Below are positions 53,664 to 63,310 of a stretch of DNA of 64,000 bases, piece by piece. The stretch is taken from NCBI GenBank assembly GCA_028686345.1, contig JAQUCE010000001.1:39626-103625 (forward strand), given 5' to 3'. How positions within the stretch are numbered: the first letter of the stretch is position 1; the number at the start of each line of letters is the position of its first letter. Under the pieces are notes generated by a model that saw only the letters and a program-made list of their open reading frames with translations, made no database searches and had not been told where the DNA came from. Source of the stretch: Kiritimatiellia bacterium (GTDB lineage: Bacteria; Verrucomicrobiota; Kiritimatiellia; RFP12; UBA1067). The position numbers and the translations under genes were made by a program.

Positions 53664-54110
53664 AGCGGTTGAAGAGGTTGAAGTGGCGCAAGCATCTTGC
53701 TTGCGGATGAAGTTTTTAGTGACGTTTGAGTTATTTTAAATGCCGCCTCCGGTTTACTATAGCGGCGGCGATGCTGGTCGACGATTAAAAGTTCTCTTTT
53801 GTTAACAATCGTCCACCAACATCGTCGTACAGCATCGTCAACCGATGTCGCTCATAGATCTTTGACTCGAACTTACTCGGGCTTAACAAGGTGCGAAGCA
53901 AGGAAGTCGTTCGCTATGCGGGCGATGGCGGGTGGCATGCGAATGACCAGGTTACGCAAAAACGCAGCTCCAATTTCCAATCGGACATCTCCGGTTGGAA
54001 ACCGGAGCGACTGAGGTCGGCTTTGTCGTTCAAAATCGCTCTACGAGCGGCATGTGTCGCTCATCGGGCGACTACTACACTAAACGCCTATAAACAATGG
54101 AAACCATGAG
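53664..54110. repeat. Repeat cluster separating hydB and hydA
   Basis: 53682-53708: GTGGCGCAAGCATCTTGCTTG. 53756-53855: CTATAGCGGCGGCGATGCTG, GTCGACGATTAAAAG, inverted partner CAATCGTCCACCAACATCGT, then ACCGATGTCGCTCATAGATC. 53887-53960: GGTGCGAAGCAAGGAAGTCG, inverted relative to 23943-24000. 53962-54011: double palindrome. 54028-54075: GCTCTACGAGCGGCATGTGTC and GCTCATCGGGCGACTACTAC. No gene or terminator seen; the hydrogenase genes are probably still one transcript. Confidence 0.75.
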
Positions 54111-55904
54111 ATGATTAACTTAACAGTCAATTCGCAACAAGTGCATGTGCCGAAAGGGACAACCATCCTTGAGGCCGCGCGTAAGATTAATGTGCAGATT
54201 CCAACGCTCTGCCATATGGAGAATCGCGAGCCAATTGGCGCGTGCCGGGTCTGTCTGGTGGAGGTGGCAGGGGCCAAAACATTGGCGGCATCATGCTCCA
54301 CTCCGGTGAGCGAGGGCATGGTGGTGCACACCAACAGCAAGAAGGCGCGCATGGCGCGGCGCCTTGTGGTTGAACTGCTGCTCTCTGAGCATGACGGCAA
54401 CTGTCAGACCTGCGATCGCGGCACTGACTGTGAGTTGCGCGCCCTGGCCGAAGAGATGGGGGTTAAAACTCTGCCTTATGAGGGCTCCAAGTTGAAGTCG
54501 CATATTGATGACTCCACACCCGCGCTGATACGCGACAGCGCCAAGTGTATCAAGTGTCGTCGCTGTGTCACCATCTGCAACGAGATTCAGGGCGTGGGCG
54601 CCTTACATCCACAGGGCCGCGGCTTTGACACCGAGATTGGACCTGCCTTCACACGTGACCTTAGCGAGGTTGCCTGTGTGCAGTGCGGCCAGTGCGCCGC
54701 AGTCTGTCCGGTTGGCGCCATTATCGAGAAAAGCAGCATCCCCGCAATCTGGGCGGCGATCGAGAATCCAAAGCTGCATGTGGTTGTTCAGACCGCCCCC
54801 GCGATCCGTGCGGCCTTGGGCGAGGAGTTCGGCTACGAGCCGGGCACACGCGTCACAGGTAAGATGGTCGCTGCCCTGCGCCGCCTTGGTTTCAACAGCG
54901 TTTTTGACACCAACTTCTCGGCTGATCTCACGATCATGGAGGAGGGCACTGAGTTGCTGACACGTCTGAAGAGCGCGCTGGTCGATAAAAAAGAGGTGGC
55001 GCTGCCCATGTTCACCAGCTGCTCGCCAGGGTGGATTAACTTTGCGGAGTTTTACTTCCCGCAGTATCTGCCCAACATCTCGACCTGCAAATCGCCGCAG
55101 CAGATGTTCGGCGCGGTTGCCAAGAGCTTTTACGCGCGCAAGATCGGGGTTGATCCCAAAAACATGGTCGTGGTCTCGGTCATGCCCTGCACTGCGAAAA
55201 AGTTCGAGGCTCAGCGCCCGGAGATGAACGCCGACGGTGTTGCGGATGTTGACTATGTGCTCACAACGCGCGAGCTGGGGCGCATGATCAAAGAGGCGGG
55301 GCTGGAGTTCCGTTCGCTGCCGGATGAGGTCATGGACGCGCCGCTCGGACTCTCCTCCGGCGCGGCTGATATCTTTGCCAACACCGGCGGCGTGATGGAG
55401 GCGGCGCTGCGCACGGCCTACGAGATTGTCACAGGGCGCGAGCTGCCGGCAGAGAACCTGCATGTGGCTGCCATCACCGGTCTGGAGGGCATCAAAGAGG
55501 CCTCGGTGAAAATCAGCGACACGGTTTATGATTGGAGGTTCCTGGAGGGGGTTGAGCTCAAGGTGGCGGTCTCACACGGCCTGGGGAACACCAGACGATT
55601 GTTGGAGCACATCAAGACCCATGGCTCGCCCTACCACTTCATTGAGGTCATGGCCTGCCCGGGCGGATGTATCGGCGGCGGCGGTCAGCCGCGCTACACT
55701 GATGACAGCGTGCGTCTGAAACGCATTGCCGGAATCTATGCTGAAGACGAGAGCAAACCGCTGCGCAAATCGCATGAAAATCCTGACATACAGAAGCTGT
55801 ACGAGGAGTTTCTCGGCGTGCCGCTGGGTGACAAATCCCACCATCTGCTGCACACCCATTATACGCCGAAGCAGCAGACCTGCCCAGGCGCCTGGCAGGG
55901 TTGA
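54111..55904 (+). CDS. hydA: [FeFe] hydrogenase catalytic subunit, NAD-linked multimeric type
   Basis: 597 residues. N-terminal [2Fe-2S] ferredoxin fold (C34, C45, C48, C62), His-Cys3 [4Fe-4S] (H94, C98, C101, C107), two [4Fe-4S] clusters (C146, C149, C152, C156; C189, C192, C195, C199), then the H-cluster domain with L1 TSCSPGW (C304), L2 MPCTAKKFE (C360) and L3 ACPGGCIGGGG (C516, C520), and the small-subunit tail (IQKLYEEFLGVPLGDKSHHL). It evolves or takes up H2; with HydB/HydC it would couple H2 to NADH and reduced ferredoxin. In L1 the second Cys found in many enzymes (TSCCP) is Ser305. The maturases HydEFG are not in the window. Confidence 0.96.
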   Translation: MINLTVNSQQVHVPKGTTILEAARKINVQIPTLCHMENREPIGACRVCLVEVAGAKTLAASCSTPVSEGMVVHTNSKKARMARRLVVELLLSEHDGNCQTCDRGTDCELRALAEEMGVKTLPYEGSKLKSHIDDSTPALIRDSAKCIKCRRCVTICNEIQGVGALHPQGRGFDTEIGPAFTRDLSEVACVQCGQCAAVCPVGAIIEKSSIPAIWAAIENPKLHVVVQTAPAIRAALGEEFGYEPGTRVTGKMVAALRRLGFNSVFDTNFSADLTIMEEGTELLTRLKSALVDKKEVALPMFTSCSPGWINFAEFYFPQYLPNISTCKSPQQMFGAVAKSFYARKIGVDPKNMVVVSVMPCTAKKFEAQRPEMNADGVADVDYVLTTRELGRMIKEAGLEFRSLPDEVMDAPLGLSSGAADIFANTGGVMEAALRTAYEIVTGRELPAENLHVAAITGLEGIKEASVKISDTVYDWRFLEGVELKVAVSHGLGNTRRLLEHIKTHGSPYHFIEVMACPGGCIGGGGQPRYTDDSVRLKRIAGIYAEDESKPLRKSHENPDIQKLYEEFLGVPLGDKSHHLLHTHYTPKQQTCPGAWQG

Positions 55905-56235
55905 CCGCAGCGCCTCCATGGGTTGTAGGGCGTGGAGGTCGGTTTCGACAGTCAAGTGAATGTGGAATGCAAATGTAGCCGCCGCTCTATGAGCGGCGTT
56001 TTGCTCCAGGCTCGTGAAAGGTGCACGCTGCATATTTCAACTTTAGTGAAGTTTGCAAGTCGCGCACTTTATTGCAAGCTTTGTCACAAGCTTTGCCGCG
56101 AACTTTGCCCGGTTGAGGATAGCGGCGACGATGCTGGCGGACGATTTTAGACCACTCGTCCACCAACCTCGCCGCACAGCATGGTTCACCGCTGCTTGAT
56201 TGGGATTAGGATTGGTCGCTGATGACATATTGCCA
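55905..56235. repeat. Repeat-bearing gap after hydA
   Basis: 55923-55942 GTTGTAGGGCGTGGAGGTCG. 55977-56045 GCCGCCGCTCTATGAGCGGCG (hairpin) with CAGGCTCGTGAAAGGTGCACG, an inverted relative of 35819-35890. AAGTTTGC/CAAGCTTTG short repeats 56048-56105. 56110-56195 GATAGCGGCGACGATGCTGGC, GGACGATTTT and its inverted partner CGTCCACCAACCTCGCCGC. Confidence 0.65.
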
Positions 56236-57855
56236 TCACTCGCCTGTGATCTCATATTCGTAGGGGGTGCGGTCATCTGCAGGGGCGTCGCCGTGATACA
56301 GATACATAGCGCCGTAGCTCCAGTTGCTTCCCTGCATGCCGGGGAAGTTGAGTCGATCCATCATCAAGGCAATGTAGCGTGAGGGATAACCCTCTGGCAG
56401 GGGTATCACATTGGGCCAGACGCGTGTGCCGCTCTTTTTAGTCCAGGGGGGTAGGTGCATCTTCAATTCACCGGCGGGTTTTAAATCCGGGTAGCTGTGG
56501 ATATAGATCTTACGGTCAGCACTGCCGAAGATCGCATAACGTTTTGACCCTATTTTTTGAATCATAGTGCCGGTGCTATCCATCGTGACCGGCCCGCTGA
56601 GCCGTTGGTAACCTCTGTCCCAGTGATCAGACTCCCACATACCCGCCTTGTATTTGCCGAAGTGTTCTGAGAGCAATAAGCGCCATTTACCGGCCTCTTT
56701 GTCGAAAACGCCATGCGGATCCTCATGCTCGCCTTTCAGTCCCATTGGATATGCGCGCATAATTGAGAAGCCGCGACGCGGATCGCGTTTACTCGCGACA
56801 GCCAGGATGGCCTTCTCCTCTTTACGGGAGTCGCTGCCAAAGGCGCTGAATCCAGTGGTCCAGCCACGCCACTCTTTTGCCGCGTCATCATAGAATATAT
56901 GCGAGGCCAGTTCATTGCGCAACAGGCCATCGCCCATATCAAAAACGATAATTCCCTCAAACCGGACATCAAACACCGATGGGTTGAGGGAGAAGACACC
57001 CTGGAGCTGTTGCGGCAGGGTTCGGCCGCGAACACTCATTGTAATCCAAAGACGACCTTCATCCAATAGTGGTTCGCCGTTGGGGTGAGTCATTGCCCGA
57101 ATATCCGCCTGACCGCAGCCCGGGGTCAGTGCGGCGGTTGCTTCACTGATCACAACCCTCGCATCGGCGTTGAGTTCATTGTGAACAGCGAAGTCGAAGC
57201 TGCGCATCAAATCTTTGCGCCTCAGGTCAAAATGTTTTGATAGATCGGTTTGCCCAATCAGCTGCGATTCACCTGATTTTTCTACAAACAGGGTTGCGCC
57301 CATCGCCAACATCTGCACCCGCAGGCGAATTGGCAGATCCGGGGTAAAGCCGGACGGTAATTTAAATTCCTGTGTTTCAACACTTGATCCATCCTTGATA
57401 ACGCTCCATCGCACGGCAGAACACGCCGAGTTTGCAACAACCAGTGATGCGACCACCTTGTTGCTCTGATTGCGATCGCAGAAGATCATGCCAGTGCTGC
57501 CGGAGCCGCTGAATTGATCGACTGCCAGATCATAGGTGGCAAAGGGGTTGAATCCACCGACCCAGTGCGAGACGGTTGACTCCTCTTTGGCTGAAACAAC
57601 CAATTTACCGTCCTTGATAGAGGCTGTTGCTTTGCCGCTCTGCGCTCCAACGGATGGGTGCATCAGCTCAAGCCCAATCACTTTGGATGGATTGAGTGCG
57701 GCCAGGGGAATGTTTTGCGAGCGGTCAAAGATCATGCGTTGAACCGCGGTTCGGCGGAATTCAATTGCGTCCGGGGTAATATCTGCAATAGCCGGGTGAA
57801 GTGATAACACAGCCAATGCGGCCAACAAGTTTTTAACAGTGCTGTTTTTATACAT
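56236..57855 (-). CDS. Secreted protein with glycosidase-like beta-propeller, function unknown
   Basis: 539 residues from the ATG at 57855 (AAAGGAAATA upstream). Signal peptide NLLAALAVLSLHPAIA. The N-terminal half (about 60-270) looks like a laminin-G/concanavalin-type sandwich (VSHWVGGFNPFATYDLAVDQ, RLRVQMLAMGATLFVEKSGE). The C-terminal half has propeller-like blades with acidic motifs (EDPHGVFDKEAGKWRLLLSE, SHIFYDDAAKEWRGW, IYIHSYPDL) reminiscent of GH43/GH32-type five-bladed enzymes, but no certain catalytic triad. Probably periplasmic or surface, acting on glycans. Confidence 0.55.
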   Translation of the reverse strand: MYKNSTVKNLLAALAVLSLHPAIADITPDAIEFRRTAVQRMIFDRSQNIPLAALNPSKVIGLELMHPSVGAQSGKATASIKDGKLVVSAKEESTVSHWVGGFNPFATYDLAVDQFSGSGSTGMIFCDRNQSNKVVASLVVANSACSAVRWSVIKDGSSVETQEFKLPSGFTPDLPIRLRVQMLAMGATLFVEKSGESQLIGQTDLSKHFDLRRKDLMRSFDFAVHNELNADARVVISEATAALTPGCGQADIRAMTHPNGEPLLDEGRLWITMSVRGRTLPQQLQGVFSLNPSVFDVRFEGIIVFDMGDGLLRNELASHIFYDDAAKEWRGWTTGFSAFGSDSRKEEKAILAVASKRDPRRGFSIMRAYPMGLKGEHEDPHGVFDKEAGKWRLLLSEHFGKYKAGMWESDHWDRGYQRLSGPVTMDSTGTMIQKIGSKRYAIFGSADRKIYIHSYPDLKPAGELKMHLPPWTKKSGTRVWPNVIPLPEGYPSRYIALMMDRLNFPGMQGSNWSYGAMYLYHGDAPADDRTPYEYEITGE

Positions 57856-58039
57856 TATTTCCTTTTTTTGTCTTTTAAAAAACAACATTATATATGTAAT
57901 GTAAAAATTTTGCAAACATGCGTTAATATGCCCCGGCCTGCTTCCATCACCTGCGACGAGCATTGCAGCCGATTGGCACGCGCTTTTCACCCGATGCCCA
58001 AGCGCTAACATTTATGGCTCCGGAACTGTGAATCCCTGA

Positions 58040-58068
58040 TTTACACATCAATCAGCTTGCGCTATAGT
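58040..58068 (+). promoter_or_regulatory. Candidate sigma70 promoter upstream of the PIN scrap/esterase
   Basis: TTTACA (58040-58045), a 17-bp spacer and TATAGT (58063-58068). The rest of 57856-58170, between divergent genes, shows AT-rich DNA near 57870-57910 and no repeat array. GGAG at 58157-58160 lies 10 bp before the ATG at 58171. Confidence 0.5.
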
Positions 58069-58170
58069 GTAAGGGAGTTTGGAAAAGTAAGAGTAAGGTT
58101 AAGATCACTGCGACAAAAACAAGGGAGGGGCAGGTTACAACACCTAAAAGCCTTTGGAGATTAAACCTTC

Positions 58171-58203
58171 ATGATTGCAGTGGACACAAATGTGATTGTC
58201 CGT
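58171..58203 (+). pseudogene. N-terminal scrap of a VapC/PIN-domain toxin gene
   Basis: ATG at 58171 with a GGAG site encodes MIAVDTNVIVR, a near-perfect PIN-toxin N-terminus including the first catalytic Asp. After 11 codons it runs in frame into the start of the esterase gene. No other part of a PIN protein remains. Confidence 0.6.
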
Positions 58204-59424
58204 ATGAAAACAACTAAACTGCTAGCTATGATGATGGCCTTGACGCTCAGCGCTCTGGCGCAGAGCTATGATGCCGGCAAGGAGTATGATACGCGCCTGC
58301 CAGGTTCGGGCGCGCACCTTAAGGTTTATATTCCCGCGAATTACACCCCTGATTATAAATGGCCGTTGATTCTCTTTTATCACGGTATGGACGGATCTCC
58401 CACCACTGACTGCATGGTGCGACACTGTGAGGGAGCGGACTTTATAATTATCGGCATGTCGTACTGCGAGACACAGCCGACCCAGATGACACCCGAGCAG
58501 CAGACGCTCTATATAGAAAAAGAGCGCAAGAACTTTGCCGAGGCTGTCGCGTGGGTGCAAGCGAACCTCTCGCTGGATCCGGAGCGAGTGTTTTTAGGGG
58601 GCATCAGCAAGGGTGGCTGGACCACTTCGTTTGTCGGGGAGCGCGAGCTGAAAAGGTTGGCGGGCCTGATCATTCTGCTGGCAGGCCGCCAGCGGGGGGC
58701 GGTGCCGGCTGCGCAGGCCATGGATGGGCTGTTGGTTTATATCGGCGTGGGCGAAAGTGATCCGAATCTATTGCCAGGCGCGCAAGCCGCGGGGTTTTAT
58801 CGTCGCTGCGGAGCGAATGTCAGCTTTGAGGAGTTTGAGGGCATTGGACATCAGGCGCCCTCCAAGGCGGCGCGTTTGATGCAGTGGCTGGAAGCGCACG
58901 GTGCATTGAGCCATCCCTGGCTGGATGTTGCGGTGAAAGAGGCACGCAAAGCAGAGTATAAAGGAGCGTACGAAAACGCCCTGGCCATGACAGATAAAAC
59001 CGCGACCTGCCGTGCACTTCGTGCGCTGCTGGATGACCCGCGGCTGATGGTCGCCTGCGGTGCCACAACAGCCAAGGCCATTGAGCAAAAACTGATTGCG
59101 CTGTCCAAGGACGATCCTCTCTCTGCCAGGGCATTGGCAGCTGAACAGATGTTTTATGACTTGGTCTGGAAGGAGTGGAACATGAAAACCTTTGAGGACA
59201 GCCGGGTCATTGTGGAGGGCTACAGCCGTCTATCCCGGGCCGGGTCGCAAACTCGCTATGACGATTATGCTGCCAAGGGTTATGAGCGTCTGCGTCCTGT
59301 GTATGAGTCAGCTCAGAAGCAGATGGAGCAGATGAAAGCCGCGCAGCAAAAGGAGCGCTCCAAGCCGGCGGCCCGTCCACAGATGCGCAACTCTTCCGGC
59401 ACCGGGGGCATGAGTGTTTTTTAG
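58204..59424 (+). CDS. Secreted alpha/beta-hydrolase (esterase-like)
   Basis: 406 residues from the ATG at 58204, giving a signal peptide (KTTKLLAMMMALTLSALAQS). Alpha/beta-hydrolase features: WPLILFYHGMDGSPTT (oxyanion strand), FLGGISKGGWTTSFVGEREL with Gly-x-Ser-x-Gly-like GISKGG as nucleophile elbow, and GIGHQAP supplying the catalytic His. Similar to phospholipase/carboxylesterase or feruloyl-esterase-like proteins of PVC bacteria. The C-terminal 150 residues are helical and Lys/Gln-rich. There is no ribosome site directly before 58204; translation may start at the PIN scrap (58171), adding 11 residues ahead of the signal peptide. Confidence 0.78.
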   Translation: MKTTKLLAMMMALTLSALAQSYDAGKEYDTRLPGSGAHLKVYIPANYTPDYKWPLILFYHGMDGSPTTDCMVRHCEGADFIIIGMSYCETQPTQMTPEQQTLYIEKERKNFAEAVAWVQANLSLDPERVFLGGISKGGWTTSFVGERELKRLAGLIILLAGRQRGAVPAAQAMDGLLVYIGVGESDPNLLPGAQAAGFYRRCGANVSFEEFEGIGHQAPSKAARLMQWLEAHGALSHPWLDVAVKEARKAEYKGAYENALAMTDKTATCRALRALLDDPRLMVACGATTAKAIEQKLIALSKDDPLSARALAAEQMFYDLVWKEWNMKTFEDSRVIVEGYSRLSRAGSQTRYDDYAAKGYERLRPVYESAQKQMEQMKAAQQKERSKPAARPQMRNSSGTGGMSVF

Positions 59425-59810
59425 CAGCGGCACGTAGGCCGCTGAGGCCCTTAAACCAAGGGCGAGGCAGACAAGACAGTCGTTGAAAACATGTTGTCGG
59501 GGAGCAAACGCCTACAGCCTTAAAACCTCAAAAACACACTCCAAATCGCCTTCTAAGGGCCAGAAACAGCCTTTTTTTACAGCTAACTACATGATACGCA
59601 ATAACATACAGAGGCGTAGCGTCAAAATCATCCAAAACCGGAAATAAAAGCTGTTGATAAAGCATGAGATTTTTTGTATAAGTGTGCCATGCGCTGTGTC
59701 TCTCAATGCGAGCGGCCAGCTTCGCATGTCGCGTCGTCGCAATCCGGTTACCTGACTGTGCGTGGCACGCAGCCAGGCGGTTGGAAGCTGCTTTAGATCC
59801 GAGAGTTATT
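59425..59810. other. Gap between the esterase and channel genes
   Basis: Mostly unremarkable. 59745-59797 holds GTTACCTGACTGTGCGTGGCA, CGCAGCCAGGCGG and GAAGCTGCTTTAG, a copy of the hairpin family also at 36081 and 38217. TAGCAGCGGCACGTAGGCCGC follows the esterase stop. No gene seen. Confidence 0.6.
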
Positions 59811-61597
59811 ATGCGAACTTATGTATCCAAAATATTAATCCTCCTGTTATTGGTGTCTATCTCACTGAAGCCGTGTAGCTCTGCGGCTGTTGATGTGCTT
59901 CCAGACCCTGTGCCCGAAACTGTCCTTGCGGCAAAGCCTCAGATCAAGGCCCCCTCTCTGGAGGAAATTATTCCTCTGGCAACCCAACTGACCGAACAAC
60001 AGGCGGCACTGGAAAACCAGATCAAGGGACTCCCTGATATTACAGCAATGGAAAAACAGTATGCCGAGATTGATTCAAACCTCAGTGAGCCCACCCGGCG
60101 TCTGGAAACCATCAGAGCCGCAGAGAGATACTCAAGCGTCCAGGTGGAAGGGCTGCTTGAGGTTATCAGGCAACAGAGTCTTTTGTGTGAAGATGTCAAC
60201 AAAGACAATGCCGCAGCCATCCGGGAGCTGGAGAGATGGAGAGGGGAGTGGCTGGAGCAGAAGAACAACTGGTCGCAATGGAGAAAGTTGTTTGTAACAG
60301 AGGATACTCCGGCCCCGCTAACCGCGGCCTTTGATCAGGCCGGTGAGACGATTGAAGCAGCTCTAAACCTCATCCGTCCCAGGCTGAACGCCATGCTGAC
60401 CGCCCAGCAGAACGCCGCATCCGTCAAACGCAGGATTCTGGCTTTAAGCACAGCCGCCGGTAATATGGTCATCACCGAGCGGCGCGACGTTTTTCTGACC
60501 ACATCCCCTCCGATCCTCTCTGAGGAATATTACTTACAGTTTAGCGACCGGTCAATGTGGCAAGGGATAGTTACAGAGTGGAGTTCCATCTATAAGCAGG
60601 AGAATCAGTTAATGCGCCAGCAGGGGTGGATCATTATGATTGATATCTCTATCTGCCTGTTTTTCATGATGGTCTTTTATCAGAAGCGGAAAATTTTAAT
60701 CGAATCTAAACGCTGGTCTTTTCTCGCCAAAAGACCCTTTGCTTCGGGGTGGTTTTTTGGAACCCTCACATCCTTGTTAAGCTATAATTACATGCCTGCT
60801 CCCGCTGTTTGGGCGTTAGTCAATGTCATAACCGGCGGAATCAGCTTTGCCAGGATCTGCAATATACAGCAGCAGAGTATCTGGAAAAATCAGCTGGTGA
60901 ATGGGTTGGTCACTGTTCTGGTTATCACCAAAGCCATGGAGTTTCTTAATGTTTCTATCCCGATATTCCGGCTCTTCACTTTTTTGACAGCCCTGACAGG
61001 GTTTATCTTCTGCCTAAGACAGGCCGTCTTTAATGCGCGAAAAGCCCGCCGCAATATCTATGCCGCACTGTTTTATGCAGGTGCGTTTGCTTTTTTTGTT
61101 ATCCTGATTGTAGAGCTGTGGGGCGGCAAAAACGCAACCTCGCATGTTTTTATTGCGTTGGTTGATTCTGTTATCATTGTTTTAATCTTTCGGCTGTTCA
61201 TCAATATTATCAATGGCGGGATGGAATGGGCTTTTCAGAACTCTGCTCTGAAATGGAAGGGGGCTTTTACTAAATCGGAGACACATTCTTTTGTGCGCAC
61301 CTTTTCACACTTGATTGAATTTCTCGTCTGGGGGATACTCGTTGTCCCTGCAATATTGATTATCTGGGGCGTTTACCCCAACCTCAAGCATGCAACCAGC
61401 CATCTGTTGCAATTCGGTGTGACGTTCGGATCTCGCCGCATCAGATCATTGATCAACGTTTCCGCGAAAACAACATTGTGATCGCATTTCCGCAGATGGA
61501 CCTGCATCTCTGCGCCGGTTCAGATGATAGCAAGGCTGCGCCGACTGTCGCCTCTCCTACAAGGGCTGCTGACATTAAAGATGAGCAGGGGAGCTGA
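59811..61597 (+). pseudogene. MscS/MscK-family mechanosensitive channel gene lacking its pore domain
   Basis: From ATG 59811, 556 residues: signal peptide (ILILLLLVSISLKPCSS), a periplasmic coiled-coil domain (about 45-230), and six or more membrane helices (about 275-540) ending in GVYPNLKHATSHLLQFGVTF, the point just before the MscS pore helix. The frame then ends at 61481. In the next frame, 61439-61597 encodes HQIIDQRFRENNIVIAFPQM with DLHL and a short tail, the recognisable C-terminal end of MscS channels. The pore helix TM3 and beta domain (about 150-200 residues) are absent, so a deletion joined the two ends out of frame near 61430-61440. The long N-terminal part may still be translated, but it cannot be a channel. 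Confidence 0.75.
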
Positions 61598-61613
61598 ATT
61601 TAAGGGCCATTAA

Positions 61614-63284
61614 ATGAAAAAAAAATTATTTACTATAACGCTCGCTTTGAGTATCGCTGTTGCAATGCCGCTAAAATTATTTGGCTGGGGCGACGGACAT
61701 GACCACGTCAATCGCCTGGCTCTGACGGTAATGCCGCCTGAGATAAAAGCTTTTCTGGGCGAAGCGAATGCGCAGAAGTTTGTGAGGTGGTCACATGTTC
61801 CTGATGACTTCACCCCTTGGACTGAGCTTAAGAATGTGACTCTTTGCGCGGAAGATCTGGAGGTTTTGAAGCAGCAGGGCATGAATAGCCCATATGCACT
61901 GCACAGCCATAAAGGCCACGCCATCAACTTTATCCTTTTAGTGAAGGCCTTCCATGCGCAGGAACCGGAGCGGGCGGCCTTCTGGATGTCCACGCTGATG
62001 CACACAATTGCCGATGAGCTGGCTTGTAACCATGATCCATTGATTCACATCATGACCTACGGGTTTAAAGCCTACGGCATGGATATGGGCGAGGGTATTG
62101 GCGTTGATTTTGCTGATGTTGCCAAGACGGAAGCGGGCGACGCTGTTATACAGGAAATCCTAAAAGATGCTAAGCTCCGCGTTACTGCCAACGACGGGCA
62201 GTCAGCTCTGCTTAAACTGATGATGTCGGCCATTGAGGGCAATGCCTATATGACCCAGCGCGGCAGCCGTATAGCGGCATCGTACGCGGCAGGGGCATCG
62301 GATGCTGTGCGACGCGACAGCATTCACGCCATGGCCGAGCTGGGGGTGCAGGGGATTCAGGAGTCGCTGAATGTTATTCTGACTGCCTGGGAGCTTGCCA
62401 AAAAGAATCAAATACCTGAGTTCAACGATGCGCTGGAGAGGGAGTACCAACTGGCTGCAGCGGAATTCGGTAAAAAGAGAGCGCTGCGGCACGACTCGCT
62501 TTTCACAAAACTGCTTGACGAAGAGACAGAGATCGAGCCCTACGTCGGTGCGCTGGTTGAGCCCTCAATCTCAATGAATCAGGCTAAGCTCGGGTTCAGC
62601 TCAAAATTAATCACAGCCTCGATTGTGCGCACCATGCGCAAGCACGGCAAACCTTGCCGCTTCGTTGATCTCAGGGTGGCGGAGCAGGAGGGATTTCCTG
62701 TACCGTCAAAAATGCCGCTGCTTGTCATCTGTGCGGGCAGCTTTCATGTGTCAAAAGAGGTTAAGAGCCATTTGGCTGCATACACTGCAAGCGGTGGAAA
62801 GTTGCTGTGGATCGGCGGCGGCCATGGGGAGCAGCTGGGCGAGCTCTCAAAGGCGATGCAGCAGGCTGATCCAGAGATTATGCCGGTTTCAAATAAATAC
62901 GGTGAGGATTCGCTGACCCTGACGCAGGCTGTGATCGGATTTTGCCCGGAGTTTGAGCAGGCTCTCGGTGCACGCGAGTATCGATTTACACACAACCCGA
63001 ACACCCCGGCAGGGTGGCAGAAACCGGTCTGTAACTATTATATTAAGCGTGAAAGTGATAACATTGTTCCCTTGGCTGAGCTGACTGTGGATGGGCACAG
63101 GATGATCGTCGCGGCTGCGTATAAGAGCAGCGCAGGGGCAGCTCAATATCTTTTCCTGCCGGAGTATCTTGTCTCGCCCTATTTATTGTCGCATGAAACA
63201 GCGATCAAAGATCCATCACAGCCGATACTTGACAGTTTCGGCACAAAGATTTTACAGGCATCAGTAAAAGTGCTGCTGCCTTAA
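61614..63284 (+). CDS. Secreted zinc-dependent PLC/S1-P1-nuclease-like protein
   Basis: 556 residues, signal peptide KKLFTITLALSIAVAMPLKL. The mature protein begins WGDGHDHVNRLA, equivalent to the N-terminal Trp/His zinc ligands of phospholipase C/S1-P1 nucleases. It continues with FVRWSHVPDD, HSHKGHAINF and MHTIADELACNHDP, which provide further His/Asp ligands. The C-terminal half (about 320-556) is a separate alpha/beta domain with VICAGSFHVSKEVKSHLAAY and GGKLLWIGGGHGEQLGELSK, resembling a glutamine-amidotransferase-like or trehalose-utilisation fold. It may hydrolyse phosphodiesters or act on glycans outside the cell. The start lies 17 bp after the channel remnant's last stop. Confidence 0.7.
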   Translation: MKKKLFTITLALSIAVAMPLKLFGWGDGHDHVNRLALTVMPPEIKAFLGEANAQKFVRWSHVPDDFTPWTELKNVTLCAEDLEVLKQQGMNSPYALHSHKGHAINFILLVKAFHAQEPERAAFWMSTLMHTIADELACNHDPLIHIMTYGFKAYGMDMGEGIGVDFADVAKTEAGDAVIQEILKDAKLRVTANDGQSALLKLMMSAIEGNAYMTQRGSRIAASYAAGASDAVRRDSIHAMAELGVQGIQESLNVILTAWELAKKNQIPEFNDALEREYQLAAAEFGKKRALRHDSLFTKLLDEETEIEPYVGALVEPSISMNQAKLGFSSKLITASIVRTMRKHGKPCRFVDLRVAEQEGFPVPSKMPLLVICAGSFHVSKEVKSHLAAYTASGGKLLWIGGGHGEQLGELSKAMQQADPEIMPVSNKYGEDSLTLTQAVIGFCPEFEQALGAREYRFTHNPNTPAGWQKPVCNYYIKRESDNIVPLAELTVDGHRMIVAAAYKSSAGAAQYLFLPEYLVSPYLLSHETAIKDPSQPILDSFGTKILQASVKVLLP

Positions 63285-63310
63285 CAATGGCTGACAGAGG
63301 AACCTGGATT

